In this document: piece after piece, positions 12,206 through 22,980 of the stretch | Layout of the letters: every line of letters starts with the position of its first letter | Numbering within the stretch: the first letter of the stretch is position 1 | Source of the DNA: Dictyophora rubrovolvata | Lineage: Eukaryota; Basidiomycota; Agaricomycetes; Phallales; Phallaceae | Reading direction: 5' to 3' | Length of the DNA: 64,000 nucleotides | Assembly (NCBI GenBank): GCA_029959195.1 | Contig: CP114121.1 | Location: 496,001-560,000 of the forward strand | Translations under genes and position numbers: made by a program | The notes under the pieces: model-generated | What the model was told of the DNA's origin: nothing | The model's database searches: none | The model's input: only the letters and a program-made list of their open reading frames with translations

Positions 12206-13609
12206 AGAAAGAAAGACGTGACAAAGCTAAATATACTGTAACGCTATGTATGCGGTGGGATCAGCCATGTCCATATCTCTTTAGGTTATGAGATAAACTT
12301 TGCTCCTGCTAGGTCTGACAAGACACGAACGCTTACGACTGTTACTACTTGATTCACAAGGTTCTGTGTCGACCTAATCTTCACCGTGCACTCTTCGATT
12401 CTCTTCCAACACCGTTTGTGTTCTACTCAAAAGAGCCTCCTAATAACAGCGGGATTCGCGGCAAACCCACCTTCGTCTTTGTCTCCTTACTCTCATCTAT
12501 CTGGTCCACGTTATCGCCTCACCAGGGCGTTTTTGGGTACCAATGCGGAGTCATTGCAGTTGTTTGCGCTAAAAGGGAGAAAGATCGGTAGGTGACTTCC
12601 AACGTAAAGCAAGCCAACATACTTCTATTTTGCACTATTTGAAGTGGAAGTGGGAACCGCATCGCATCCAGCTTCTCTGTCTTCATTCCATCCACGTTTT
12701 GGCCATATAGATGCTCCGCACCTCTACGTATGTGGTGCTGCCCACTCTTCCTTTTTCCATCAGTGATGACGATAGTGTAAGTGATGAAGTATCCGCTACT
12801 GGAGTTGCAGATAACACCTTAAGGGATTTCAATGTCATTAGCACGACCACTATAACACAAATTACATGCATGTGATTGCGTAGCGCAGGTCTTCAAACCG
12901 AGCTTGGTCGGCGGCGTTAAGAGAGTAGTTCAGTTGCTTTTTGTTGTAAAAATTAACTTATGAAGAGCTTGAATCTTTTTCGTCAGAGGAACGGTCATCA
13001 AACAAACTGGATTGCACGCACTCTGCTTGCTGTCCCACCCATGCTTGTTGGCCAACGGAAGCTGGGATAAATATCAACATCATCTCAAAATTCGCCGTGA
13101 AGAAGTTTCGGTCCGAGGATGTTCTGGAGCAATTCAATCGCGGCATGGCCACACTTCTCAAGGTTCCATTTAACTGAATACATCTATGGTTATGTGCTTA
13201 GTATAAAATTCTCTACAACGACGTGAAGCTGTATCATTATGTAGTCACATTTACTCACCAACACCTAGGACACCATCGACTGGCGGCCAACCCGTATCAC
13301 TGATATAGATATGTTACCATTCGTCTGGGTGGCTCCCCTTGTTTGTCTATACCGACCGACAAGGTGCTAATCAATATAATCAATAGGATCTGTCCAACCA
13401 ACGCTGTGACTCAATCATCAATAAATTCAATGTGACATGTGACCCATAACACAGACACGTGCAGCGCCAAAAGAGACTAGTGATCGGTGTCGGCGCGAAA
13501 GCGAATCTCTTCCCTTGTCCACATCCTGCTCTCTTCTTCTTTCTCATTTTAACGACATTCCAACGACCGGCGACGATTCTCACTCATTCACCACCACAAA
13601 ACTTGATCC
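12206..13609. other. 1.4-kb intergenic region
   Basis: No secure gene. It contains the weak secreted-peptide candidate at 12683-12871 (minus) and a CT-rich segment at about 13510-13600 that probably forms the promoter and leader of the F-box gene. Confidence 0.5.
12683..12871 (-). CDS. Possible small secreted peptide, 62 aa (weak)
   Basis: Uninterrupted frame with a hydrophobic N-terminus (MHVICVIVVVLMTLKSLKVL then SATPVA) that would serve as a signal peptide, followed by about 38 Ser/Thr-rich residues ending KTWME. It has no cysteine in the mature part and no recognised family. No TATA box or splice support was seen. Chance hydrophobic frames of this size are common, so this is only a candidate. 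Confidence 0.22.
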   Translation of the reverse strand: MHVICVIVVVLMTLKSLKVLSATPVADTSSLTLSSSLMEKGRVGSTTYVEVRSIYMAKTWME

Positions 13610-15721
13610 ATGAATCTTCCTCCCGAACTACTTCTCAAAATTTTCGAGTTTCTGGCAGTCTCCTCAAGCTCTCAGCAGCTCCTCGTCTTTACTCGACTTG
13701 CTCTTGTCAATCGTCTCTGGGGATCGGTAGCAGCTAAGTTCTTGTATACGTCGATTTCTCATCAGAGCTGGAAACTTCGCCGCGTATCTCGATGCTTGGA
13801 AACTCTCTCTTTGCAGCGCGACACCCTATCTGCCTTTCGATCGCCAGGCGGGGTGCTATCATTATCACCGGATCCTTTGTCGTTAAATGTTATTCCTCGT
13901 ACAAGCGCAGAATCTGACAGGTCGACCTTACAAACAACGTCTCCCCACCTCTTTCAGCGGGACGGCACTTCAAATATGTTGGCCGCAACTGTCACTCATC
14001 TTCATTTGCGCATTTGGTCACCGGATTCCGATAATAACCTTTCACAGCTCTTACTGTCCGCGCTCACTAACACAATCAATCTCGCATCCTTAAGCTTATC
14101 AACCTCCGAGATGTTCGCACAACACTTTGAGTTGCTTCTTCTTCGCAAGGGTATCCTAGCTCTTGAATCGCCTTCGGAGCCACAACCTACACTCCTAACC
14201 CGCTCCTTTCTTCCACGTTTGACCTCCATAGACGTTTGGCCCGGCTTCCGTCTCTTCCAACTTACTTCCGGCCGCCCCGTACGCAGTGTATCATCATCCA
14301 CTCATATAACCGGCGACGCTCTGAAGCATCTTGTACCTTTCTTCCAGCGCTCTCTCGGTCCGGTGCAGAAAGTTCATTTCAACGTCACGGCGAGAGATAC
14401 AAACGCGGTAGCTGACATATTGCGAATCATTGCTTGGAAACTACCATGTTTGGTCGAGGTCTTCTTCAACGTATTTGTGACCAAACGCGGTAATTCACCA
14501 GTATGTCATCATTAATCCTCATTCCACTCATATACTAAATCATTTTCTCCGTTTTCTTTTATGGTCTGCTAGAAATATTCGCACGATTTACTTGAACTCC
14601 TTGCTTCGCTCTCAGCGTTACAAACTGTGGAAATCCTCCTGTCACGACATGCTCGTTCCCCCGAGCCCGATCCATATCTCTATCAGCATTTCGCGGCATT
14701 GCACAGTCTCAAGGCGACAGCTCCTAATGCCAAACATGTTGTGCTAGACACCATCCGTTGGTTATATACATCGTCGACCCCTCCTCTTCCACTATCGACC
14801 CGTAATCACTCAACGAAGCCGTCAAATCAGCGACTACATCATTCATCCATATTATCATCGACCCCGCCTCCTATTTCACCGGTATCGGCGACCTCTGTTT
14901 CTCATTCACCGCCTTCATCTAGTGGACCTTCGACACCACCGAGTACGGGTATTGGTATGTCGGCCGGTTCAAATCCAGCGGTTCTCAATCCGTCTGGTGA
15001 CACTGAACAAGAACGCCAACGACAAGGCGAAAGAAATCCAGTCGGAAGTGTATCTATTATCTCACCTCCCCCACTGGCCCTCCATGACAGTACTTTATCA
15101 ACACCCTCGTCTCATATCTCATCCCTTTTAGACCCAAGCACCATTATTGACAAGCAGTCTCCCGTATCTGCTTATCCACCTTCGCCCTATACTCCAACAC
15201 CTACATCCTCATTCCACGCGTCCCTTAATACTACATCTGATTCTTCTCATGCCCATGATTCCCGGGAAACAACTCAGAATCCACTGCATGCTCCCGTAAC
15301 TCCCTCGACCCCTCGCACTCACTTTCCTCAGACGCCTATCACGCCTGGTTCATTCGGTGCGCCAGACGCAGACCTAGACTCTTCACCGCCAACATATACA
15401 GGATGGTCGCCATTACCCTCTGACCCGCGTACACATATGTGGTGGCTTAGTACATATGGTAATGCCGTCGATGCGCGCTTAGCTATGTGTGCGATGTGGG
15501 GTAGTATATTGGGAGATTCGGAAAGTGATGTCAGTGACGCCCGCGAACAGAACAATTCCGATGCTTTAGGAGTGATTCCTCCGCTCGAGGAAATTGGATA
15601 TATGTTTGGAGTTGACTTGGCTTCTGCTGGTACAAATGACATGTTTGCTGTCGACATGCACTCAAATGCTCCTTATCCTGATCAGACAGATGGAAGATTT
15701 GAGATAGAAGAATTGTCATGA
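13610..15721 (+). CDS. F-box domain protein
   Basis: Two exons, 13610-14500 and 14573-15721, joined over a 72-nt intron (donor GTATGT), give 679 aa. Residues 1-45 form an F-box (NLPPELLLKIFEFLAV, then LALVNRLWGSVAAKFLYTSI), the element that binds Skp1 in SCF ubiquitin ligases. A Leu-rich middle (VTHLHLRIWSP, INLASLSLSTSEMF, KHLVPFFQRSLGPV) is consistent with degenerate repeats for substrate binding, as in many Agaricomycete F-box proteins. Residues about 360-570 are Pro/Ser/Thr-rich and likely disordered. The C-terminal about 100 residues are folded-looking and acidic. Substrate unknown. It converges on LYS2 across about 2 kb. Confidence 0.88.
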
Positions 15722-17791
15722 AGCTCCTTGGAGAAGAACCCCGGGAAATGGTAACAAATAGTCGTCTTAGAGGCGAAAAAAAAGGAAGTCGGGAAGCAAG
15801 TTCATATACGTATATCCATGAAGAGGTTAATTTTATTGCGAACCGTAACAGGCTTACTTCGCGGAAATTCCGTATTATATCTTTTTTTTTTTTTGGCATA
15901 TCACTATTATTTACCTTCTGTATTTTGATCAGACTATCGACTTTCATTGATATCGTCTTTTTCAATCCGTCCATATCGTGTCCCCTCATTGTATTATCCG
16001 CTATTATTCAGCTTTCCTATGGTTTTCCCGTGATTGACCTGTCGTGGTTATTATTTCAGAATTCGTATGATCACAGGTGTCGAACTTTTCCATCTCATTT
16101 GCATATGCTTTGCTACCCGCGTCTACGTTCATATCTTTTTTCTATAGTATTTAACCCGCTTATTCAGTGACTGTAGTGCTATCAACCATTATAATAGTAT
16201 CATATGTATTATCGATCGAGTACCAGCTCGCATAAAAGTTGTTGTCCTATGGCCTGAGCTTGCAGTGGGTTAATAGCTCGGCAATTCTACAGCAAGCCCA
16301 TCCCAGTCGCGAGGGCAGTGAAAAAAAATGGCACCGACTATTCGGTGACTATATGCATATTCGCTGGAACACCATCAAGATTATATTCATGATGGTCTGT
16401 TTGAGGAATCCACCTTCACAGCATGACATCGGGGGATATCCCTGCAAGCAAAATGACGGGCGGGAACCAAAAAGCAGAGGGTGTGATATTCACGGGGTAG
16501 AGCTTTCAAATCCACCGTACAAGGAGTCTGTTTTGCAAGCTGTGCACCGCACCGCATCCCCCGAATTTACAATGCTATGACTCCTTTTGTAATTCAACAT
16601 ACCATCTCCTTTGAAGAATTGAGTTCTAAGTAAACTTCCGAGTGAAACGAACATGACCTTGCCGAATTAAACTGAATGCTGTGCCACTGGTGCTCTGAAT
16701 CAGGTCCGATTTGTTTCTGTAACAATGGTAACCGCCATATGTCGTAAATTGATTAATCACTATCGAGGACAGGTGAAAGGTACCTGTTTTGTTGACGGCC
16801 TGGCTTAGGCTGTACATGTGAACACATGTGTTGTGTTCAGCTGGCTGGCGTGCAGTAGTTGTGCCTAGATTTTTATGAAGACGTCCAAGTTCATCAACAA
16901 CTCCAAGCCTTAATTTCGGTTGAAAGAAACCTTATATGTTACAGAAATGTCAAGCTTTGAATTTGAACGTCCAAACCTTCACGCCTTGCGGTACATACAT
17001 ATATGCGTATGTTTAGGGGCCCTTCTTTTGGCTTCTCCTTTAATAAAGATGGAAGCCAAACACTGAATTCGTTGCAAATCCAGTCGTGTTTTACCATCTG
17101 ATGCGCATCTATCACAACTCAGGGATGGTGATTTAGAATATTTTTTTTCGACTTTTCTTCAAAGAAATTTCAACCGGCATGTTTCAGTGACACGGTGCAT
17201 GGTTCTATCATGGGAGCAGTCGCTAGCTTTCCAGAGTGGATGACAAGAGTTTTGTTCGCGAAGGAGACTCGAAACCCTTTGTTCGCTTCAATGAATCAAT
17301 AGGTCCTGATGCCGTTGAAGGTCATATCAATTGACAATATTGACAGCTCTAACCTTGGAATCTCCGCGGATATATTTATCGAAATGTTAAGCAGTGCGAA
17401 ATATTTTTAACGAGTTGAGAACCTAAGATGCACGTACTAGAGCAATGTATGTAGTGTTAAATCGAACAAGCCAATGTCGTATATAAAACATATCAAGTGA
17501 GTCAAGAAAGCCAAGGTACATATAAACCGCATGCTGCGTTCATAAAGAAAGGGACGCAAGAGGATTAATTCGAAAATAATGGCTGGAAATCTTTTGTACG
17601 TAACAAGATGTTCTTGACTAATAGGAATCCATAATCTGTTAGAAACTCGCTTTGTTGCCTGTCCCGGTCCGAAATTATTCACTTAAAAAATCGTGATATT
17701 TCAATCTGAAAATCAACTCACTGCAGTATTAAAAATACCTGAATTTCCTGTGCCCACATTTATTCCGTACAATTTTTCAACACTTTTTTAT
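15722..17791. other. 2.1-kb convergent intergenic region
   Basis: Lies between the 3' ends of the F-box gene (+) and LYS2 (-). Open frames at 15718-16170 and 16239-16580 are low-complexity or have no family resemblance. Presumably 3' UTRs plus spacer. Confidence 0.55.
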
Positions 17792-20700
17792 TTACATCCT
17801 GCCACTACGTCCAACCGCTTTTGTAACATTGGTAAACGTTACAACCTCAGGGAGACGTTTGTTCGCTATTTTATCAGAGGGTGGCGGCAAGAAGCCAACA
17901 CTGACCAACCATGAGAGGTATCGTCCCAGAAGCTGGTCATCAACCGTCAAAGGTAATTTCTCCTCCGAGCCTGCTAAGTTCAGTATGGCCGTAGTGTTGC
18001 TATCATCAAGCTCCGCAGACTTCGTGCTAGTGGGCAAATCATCCAAAACGAAATGAAGAAGGGGAAACAGCGCATTATCCTGAGATTCGAGAACATGTTG
18101 TTCTAATTTTTGCCGCCAAGTGACGTAGTCACATTTTTCAATTGGATAGCCATACTTTTCGAGGGGTTCAAGGAGCTCGTTGTATGTCGTAGGAGGTCGA
18201 GAAGTAATATGAAGAACATTGACCGATCGCGACAGAAGACGCAGACTCGCGAGAGCAGTGCATCGAGCAACTTGATCCACAGGAACCATGTTGATCGTGT
18301 TATTGATGTCTGGCACTAAGCCTAGCTGTATGCATCCCTTTACCAAACGCCATATAAAATCATCCGTATTGGTCACTGTATAAAATAAATAAACAATCAA
18401 TGTGTGGTGTTTGTGCTGATATTATGCGACGTACCGGCTGATCGGGAATCCCCAACCACATATCCTGGACGAACAATAGCCCCCGTGAGCCCTCTTCGAC
18501 CCGCTTCCAAAATGAGTTTTTCTGAGACCCATTTAGTCTGGCCATAACCCGTTGGTATACCAATTCTAGCCCCTTCCAAGTCGTCATTCTCTGGAATACC
18601 CAATTTACCTTGATTAACAAGGACATCTGATAGTCTGACGTAGTGTTCCGTTTCAATCGCCGCTGTCGAAGAAACAAAAGTTAATGATTTGGGACGTCCC
18701 GAGGAGGCGAGATTAAGAACAGTCAGTGTGGACATGACGTTTGATGCACGAAGTTTATCATAAGCATAAACCCAATGAACCTACGATAACCGTCACTATG
18801 AGTGGACCAGAAAAAAAAAATTTTTTTTTTTCAAAGAGAGAAGAGTACAGACCCATGCTCCGTTGTGAATAATAACGTCAACTTCATTCGCCAAAGTCGA
18901 CCAAAAATCGCCTAGGCCGAAATTTTCCTTGTCAAGATCGCCAGCTACAGTGCTCAAACAGGACTGAGTGGACCATTGATCATTCCAAAGACCACGATCG
19001 GCAAGACTTTGTTTTAACCGTGTCATGGCACTTGCGTTATCGGAAGCTCTGACTAGACAAATGACACGCTTTACTTGCGTTGACCTTGACAATAAATCCC
19101 GAACGATAGACGCGCCAAGGAATCCAGTGGCACCCGTAAGAAAAACCGTAACTGGTTGAGACAACGTGTCGGACGGCAAGGGACGATACGAGGGGGACAA
19201 CTTGGACGTAAGGCGAGTCAGGTCGTCACCGTATGGAACGGCGTTCGAAGGCTTTTCAGAAGACGACTTGATCGCCCCGTTACCGTTCCACGATAGACCG
19301 AGATCGGCATTGCGTAAATTGTCAATGGCTTGCGCCTGACCACGGATAGTTGGCTGCTCAAAGACAAGTCCCAGGGGCGCATTCACTACAAAAGTTTTCC
19401 GGATTTCAAAAATAAGCCGGGTTGCCAAGATCGAATGACCCCCCAAGTCGTAAAAGTTGTCGTCTGAGGATATAGTCGCTGATACTGAAGGTAGTAAGAC
19501 TGTCCAGATATCATGTAATTTTTTCTCGGTGGGTGTAAATCCTGTGGACGATGTTGCATGACCCCTATTAGATTTAACAAGGAGATCGGGGGTGTCTGGG
19601 AAGGGAAGCTTTGGTTTGTCGATTTTTCCATTTGGGTTCAACGGCATTCGAGTCAAGGGAACAAACACTAAAACAATAAATGAGAAAATTGAGATTGATT
19701 TTTTTTTTTTTTTCAATTACCGGAAACACGTACCCGATGGTATACTATACACAGGTAATTTCTTTCTCAAATACTCTCGAATATCCTTGATTAGTCTCCT
19801 ATATCGTCTGAGACCGCGTACGATGTCACTGGAGTCCGTATCGTCATCGTCAGGCGCTTCGCTCAAATATTCCTTCAAAACGTCACCATCCAAAGGAACA
19901 AAATAGCTAACGAGAACTTTCTCCTCGTATTTGTCTCTTTTTACAAGGGTAACGTTTTCCCTGATAAGGGGATGTTGACTAAGATGTGTATCAATTTCAC
20001 CGAGTTCAATTCTAAAACCGCGAATTTTGACTTGATCATCAGCACGACCCGTACATTCGACTTGACCGTTAGGAAGATACCGGCCAAGGTCGCCTGTACG
20101 ATACATGCGATCGCGAATACCTTTCCAATAGCGTGATTCTGGAGCAGGTAATTGACCCTTGCCGGTGGGATGAAGGATAGTGTCCGGCCATTGCGGTTTA
20201 GATGGAGCAAACCAATTTGCAACAAATTTTTCGGTAGTAGCTTCCTGGTCTGAGTAGCCTTCCGCCAAACCGCCTGAACGGACGTAAATTTCACCTACTT
20301 CACCAACTGCACATGGGACCGCTTTATCGTTCCTATTGACAACTAGGAGTTGAACGTCGATCATTCCTTCACCGGCTGGCATAATATCCTTTTGGGCGGC
20401 TAAGAACGTGGGATCGCTACTTATACTTGGAATGGCAAAGTAGGACACAGCGCGCTGGGTTTCCGTTGTGCCATACATGTTGATTATGCGTACGTTAGCT
20501 GCAAGGCTTTGTAAACGGTGACAGTCCCGTTTCGTCAGGATATCACCGACAAAAAACGCATTGAGGAGACTTGGAATCTGACGAGATGCTTGAGCGGAAA
20601 GCAGCTGTCCCATAGCGGGGGTTAAATGAGTGACTGTAACTTGACTCTCGTCCATCCATTCGGCGAGACGTCCTGGAGTGCCGATATCATCAGCGGTGGG

Positions 20701-22452
20701 GACATGCAATTCAGCTCCAAAGAAAAGGGGTGTAAACACTGTAGTAGATATGCACAAATAAGCTGGGGCTTACGTAGGGATGGGCGGGTGACATTGCTTA
20801 CTATCTCGTTGAATGGGATCGTGGGCAATTCCACTAAGCATTGTGAATCTGCTTCTCTCATCCAAACCGAATCGTTCGCCCATCCAAGGGAAGAAATGAG
20901 TTAGACTATAGTGGCGACCCTTGACACCTTTTGGAACGCCTGTGCTTCCGCTTGTGAAAGATAAAGTCCCGACACTATCAGGACCAATAACAACGTTCGG
21001 ATCGGTATCTTTCAATTTCTGACATGGGTTTAGAACATCTTCTGGTGTACCTGCTGCATTCAGAGTGGGATTAGGATTAGGACCACCGAGGAGTGAGCCG
21101 TCGGAATTGAGTTTGAGGGCGGGGATTTCGGTTCGAATTAGCAGTTCATCGGTAAGGAAGTCCCTGACGGATGAGTGGATTGAACCGGCGCCTTGAAGGA
21201 CAATTAAGCCACGGGGCTGTGCGACGCGAAGGTAAATTATTTGACGGGAAGGAGGATATGCGGGATCTGATTAGTAGTGGTGGTAGGTGTGTAGGACTGA
21301 ATTAAAGCAATTACATGATGAGAATATGAACTGACCAATGACTGAAAATGTCGCGCCGGCCTTGAGAACGCCGATGACTGCGACGACTAAATCAACGCTT
21401 CGATGAGCATATACCATGACGACTTCTTCACGTTGAATCCCGCTCATGATGAGATAATGAGCCACGATATTGGAAGTCTTGAGGATATCGCTATAGGAAT
21501 ATTTAATGCGCTCATGTCGTGTGATTGTTGGGGACAGGTTGTGGAGGTAGTGGTCGAGTTGAGTGTAGGGAAGATATTGGACCACGCAGGTGCGGTCCGG
21601 AGATTCTCGGGCATTTCGAGAAAAGATATCGGTTATGGGACCCTTCCAGCCACACCAATCAAGGTTGGCAATTGGGTCGGGCAAGATAGCCTTCTGAGAT
21701 GGAGTGAGAAGTGGGACTGCACCGATAGGTCGTAAAGGATTCAGAGAGACGGCATAAAGGAATGTGGAGAGTTGGTCCATGATAAAGGACATGCGAGAAG
21801 AGGTGAAGAGGAGAGAGTTGTAAAGGATTCGAAGAGAGATGCCGGGGGCGAGTGAGTCTCTGCTTGAGCGGGAGGGTCTGGCAATGAAGATGGTGAGATC
21901 GGAGCTGAGCGACGTAGAGCGGATAAAGTTTTCGATGGGAGCATCTGTCTCATCAAAGAAACGGACACGGAACAGAGGCCTGTTGTTATCCAGTGTGGTA
22001 TTGTTTTTGGATAACTCGTTCAGGATGGAATCAAAGGGACAGGCGTCTTGTTCTGCTTCGCGTTCTACGTGTTGGACGCGACGAACAACAGCCCAAAATG
22101 GGTCGGTGGGTTCTATTGAGAGTCTGAGGAGGAGAGCATCCCTGGTGGAGACGGAAGAAGATGCAACGATGATGTCGTTGTCGGCGGTATATCGATGGAG
22201 AAGAACGAGAAAGGCAGACAACAGAAGATGAAAAGCGGATGGTCTGGAAGATTGTTCATTCCCATTTTCACTTTCACTTTCGTACTCAAAGAGGGCGAGT
22301 TTGAGAAGACTGAGAGCAGCCTGTTCTGGAAGACGAGCTATATAGGCAGACTCGACAAGCTTGTGGGTTGCTGGTCTTGGGAAATCTGTTGGCAGAGACA
22401 GCGAGGGAGGATTTTGGAATCTAGCAAGCACTCTAGAGAGTTTTGCAGACAT
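17792..22452 (-). CDS. LYS2: L-2-aminoadipate reductase (alpha-aminoadipate semialdehyde-forming)
   Basis: Six exons: 22452-21336, 21266-20802, 20738-19734, 19667-18853, 18780-18435, 18375-17792, giving 1443 aa, near the usual 1390-1450 for Lys2. Order: N-terminal condensation-like region (about 1-240), adenylation domain ([16 protein letters not shown] near 470, [31 protein letters not shown]), carrier protein with phosphopantetheine serine ([16 protein letters not shown] near 938), and NADPH-dependent thioester reductase ([18 protein letters not shown] near 1036, catalytic-type [11 protein letters not shown] near 1211). It activates 2-aminoadipate, loads it on the carrier arm and reduces it to the semialdehyde, an essential step of fungal lysine synthesis. 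Needs a separate phosphopantetheinyl transferase (Lys5), not seen here. Divergent from the MscS gene. No missing motif. Confidence 0.96.
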
Positions 22453-22980
22453 TGTTGACGTCGACGGGGACAGACACGCACTGACAATCTATTTTCAAAT
22501 TTCATTAGGCGCGTACTCAACTAGCACGATGAGCGCTTAAGTATTCACTTTATAGAGAGAAACGCAATGCTGTGCTAGGAACAATGGCGAGTGAGCCAAG
22601 TATCAAGCTGTGTACATATATATATGAATCAAGCTGTAATATTAGCGTGAGCCCGAGCCCGAACCCGAACCCGAACCCGAACTCGCCAATGCTCCGAGAC
22701 TCATCACGCGCACGTCGACGACAACGACCAGCTGCTCGTCTGCTCATCGTACCGAATTTCGTATAGCTGGTTCATGCACTTCCAGTCAGCGCTGATGATG
22801 TCGTGTGATTAGGATTCGGTGTGAACGCGTCTTCCATTGGCGGACACTGCCCATGGCCATGACCATTCTCTTGAAGGTGTATTTACCCCGAGCATCTCTC
22901 TGAGTCCTTTGTCTGTGCCCAGGTATTTAAGCAACTCGTTCATCGTTCACCGGCACCGTTCACCGTCTGTGCTTCAAACT
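22453..22980. promoter_or_regulatory. Divergent promoter region LYS2 / MscS channel
   Basis: 528 bp between outward-facing start codons. It contains a CCCGAA hexanucleotide array (22651-22685) and, on the plus side, a TATA-like GTATTTAAG near 22922 placed about 60 bp before the ATG at 22981. An in-frame upstream ATG at 22837 would add 48 residues, but it lies upstream of that TATA-like element, so the later start is preferred. Confidence 0.5.
22651..22685. repeat. (CCCGAR)n hexanucleotide tandem array
   Basis: About six head-to-tail CCCGAG/CCCGAA units in the LYS2/MscS intergenic promoter. The complementary strand reads TTCGGG. Confidence 0.85.

Noticed and set aside
15718-16170. 150-codon frame overlapping the end of the F-box gene
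   Set aside because: Low-complexity hydrophobic translation from T-rich 3' UTR-like DNA, overlapping the real stop codon by four bases; no homology or splice support.
16239-16580. 113-codon plus-strand frame between the F-box gene and LYS2
   Set aside because: No recognisable motif or codon pattern; sits in a convergent 3' spacer.
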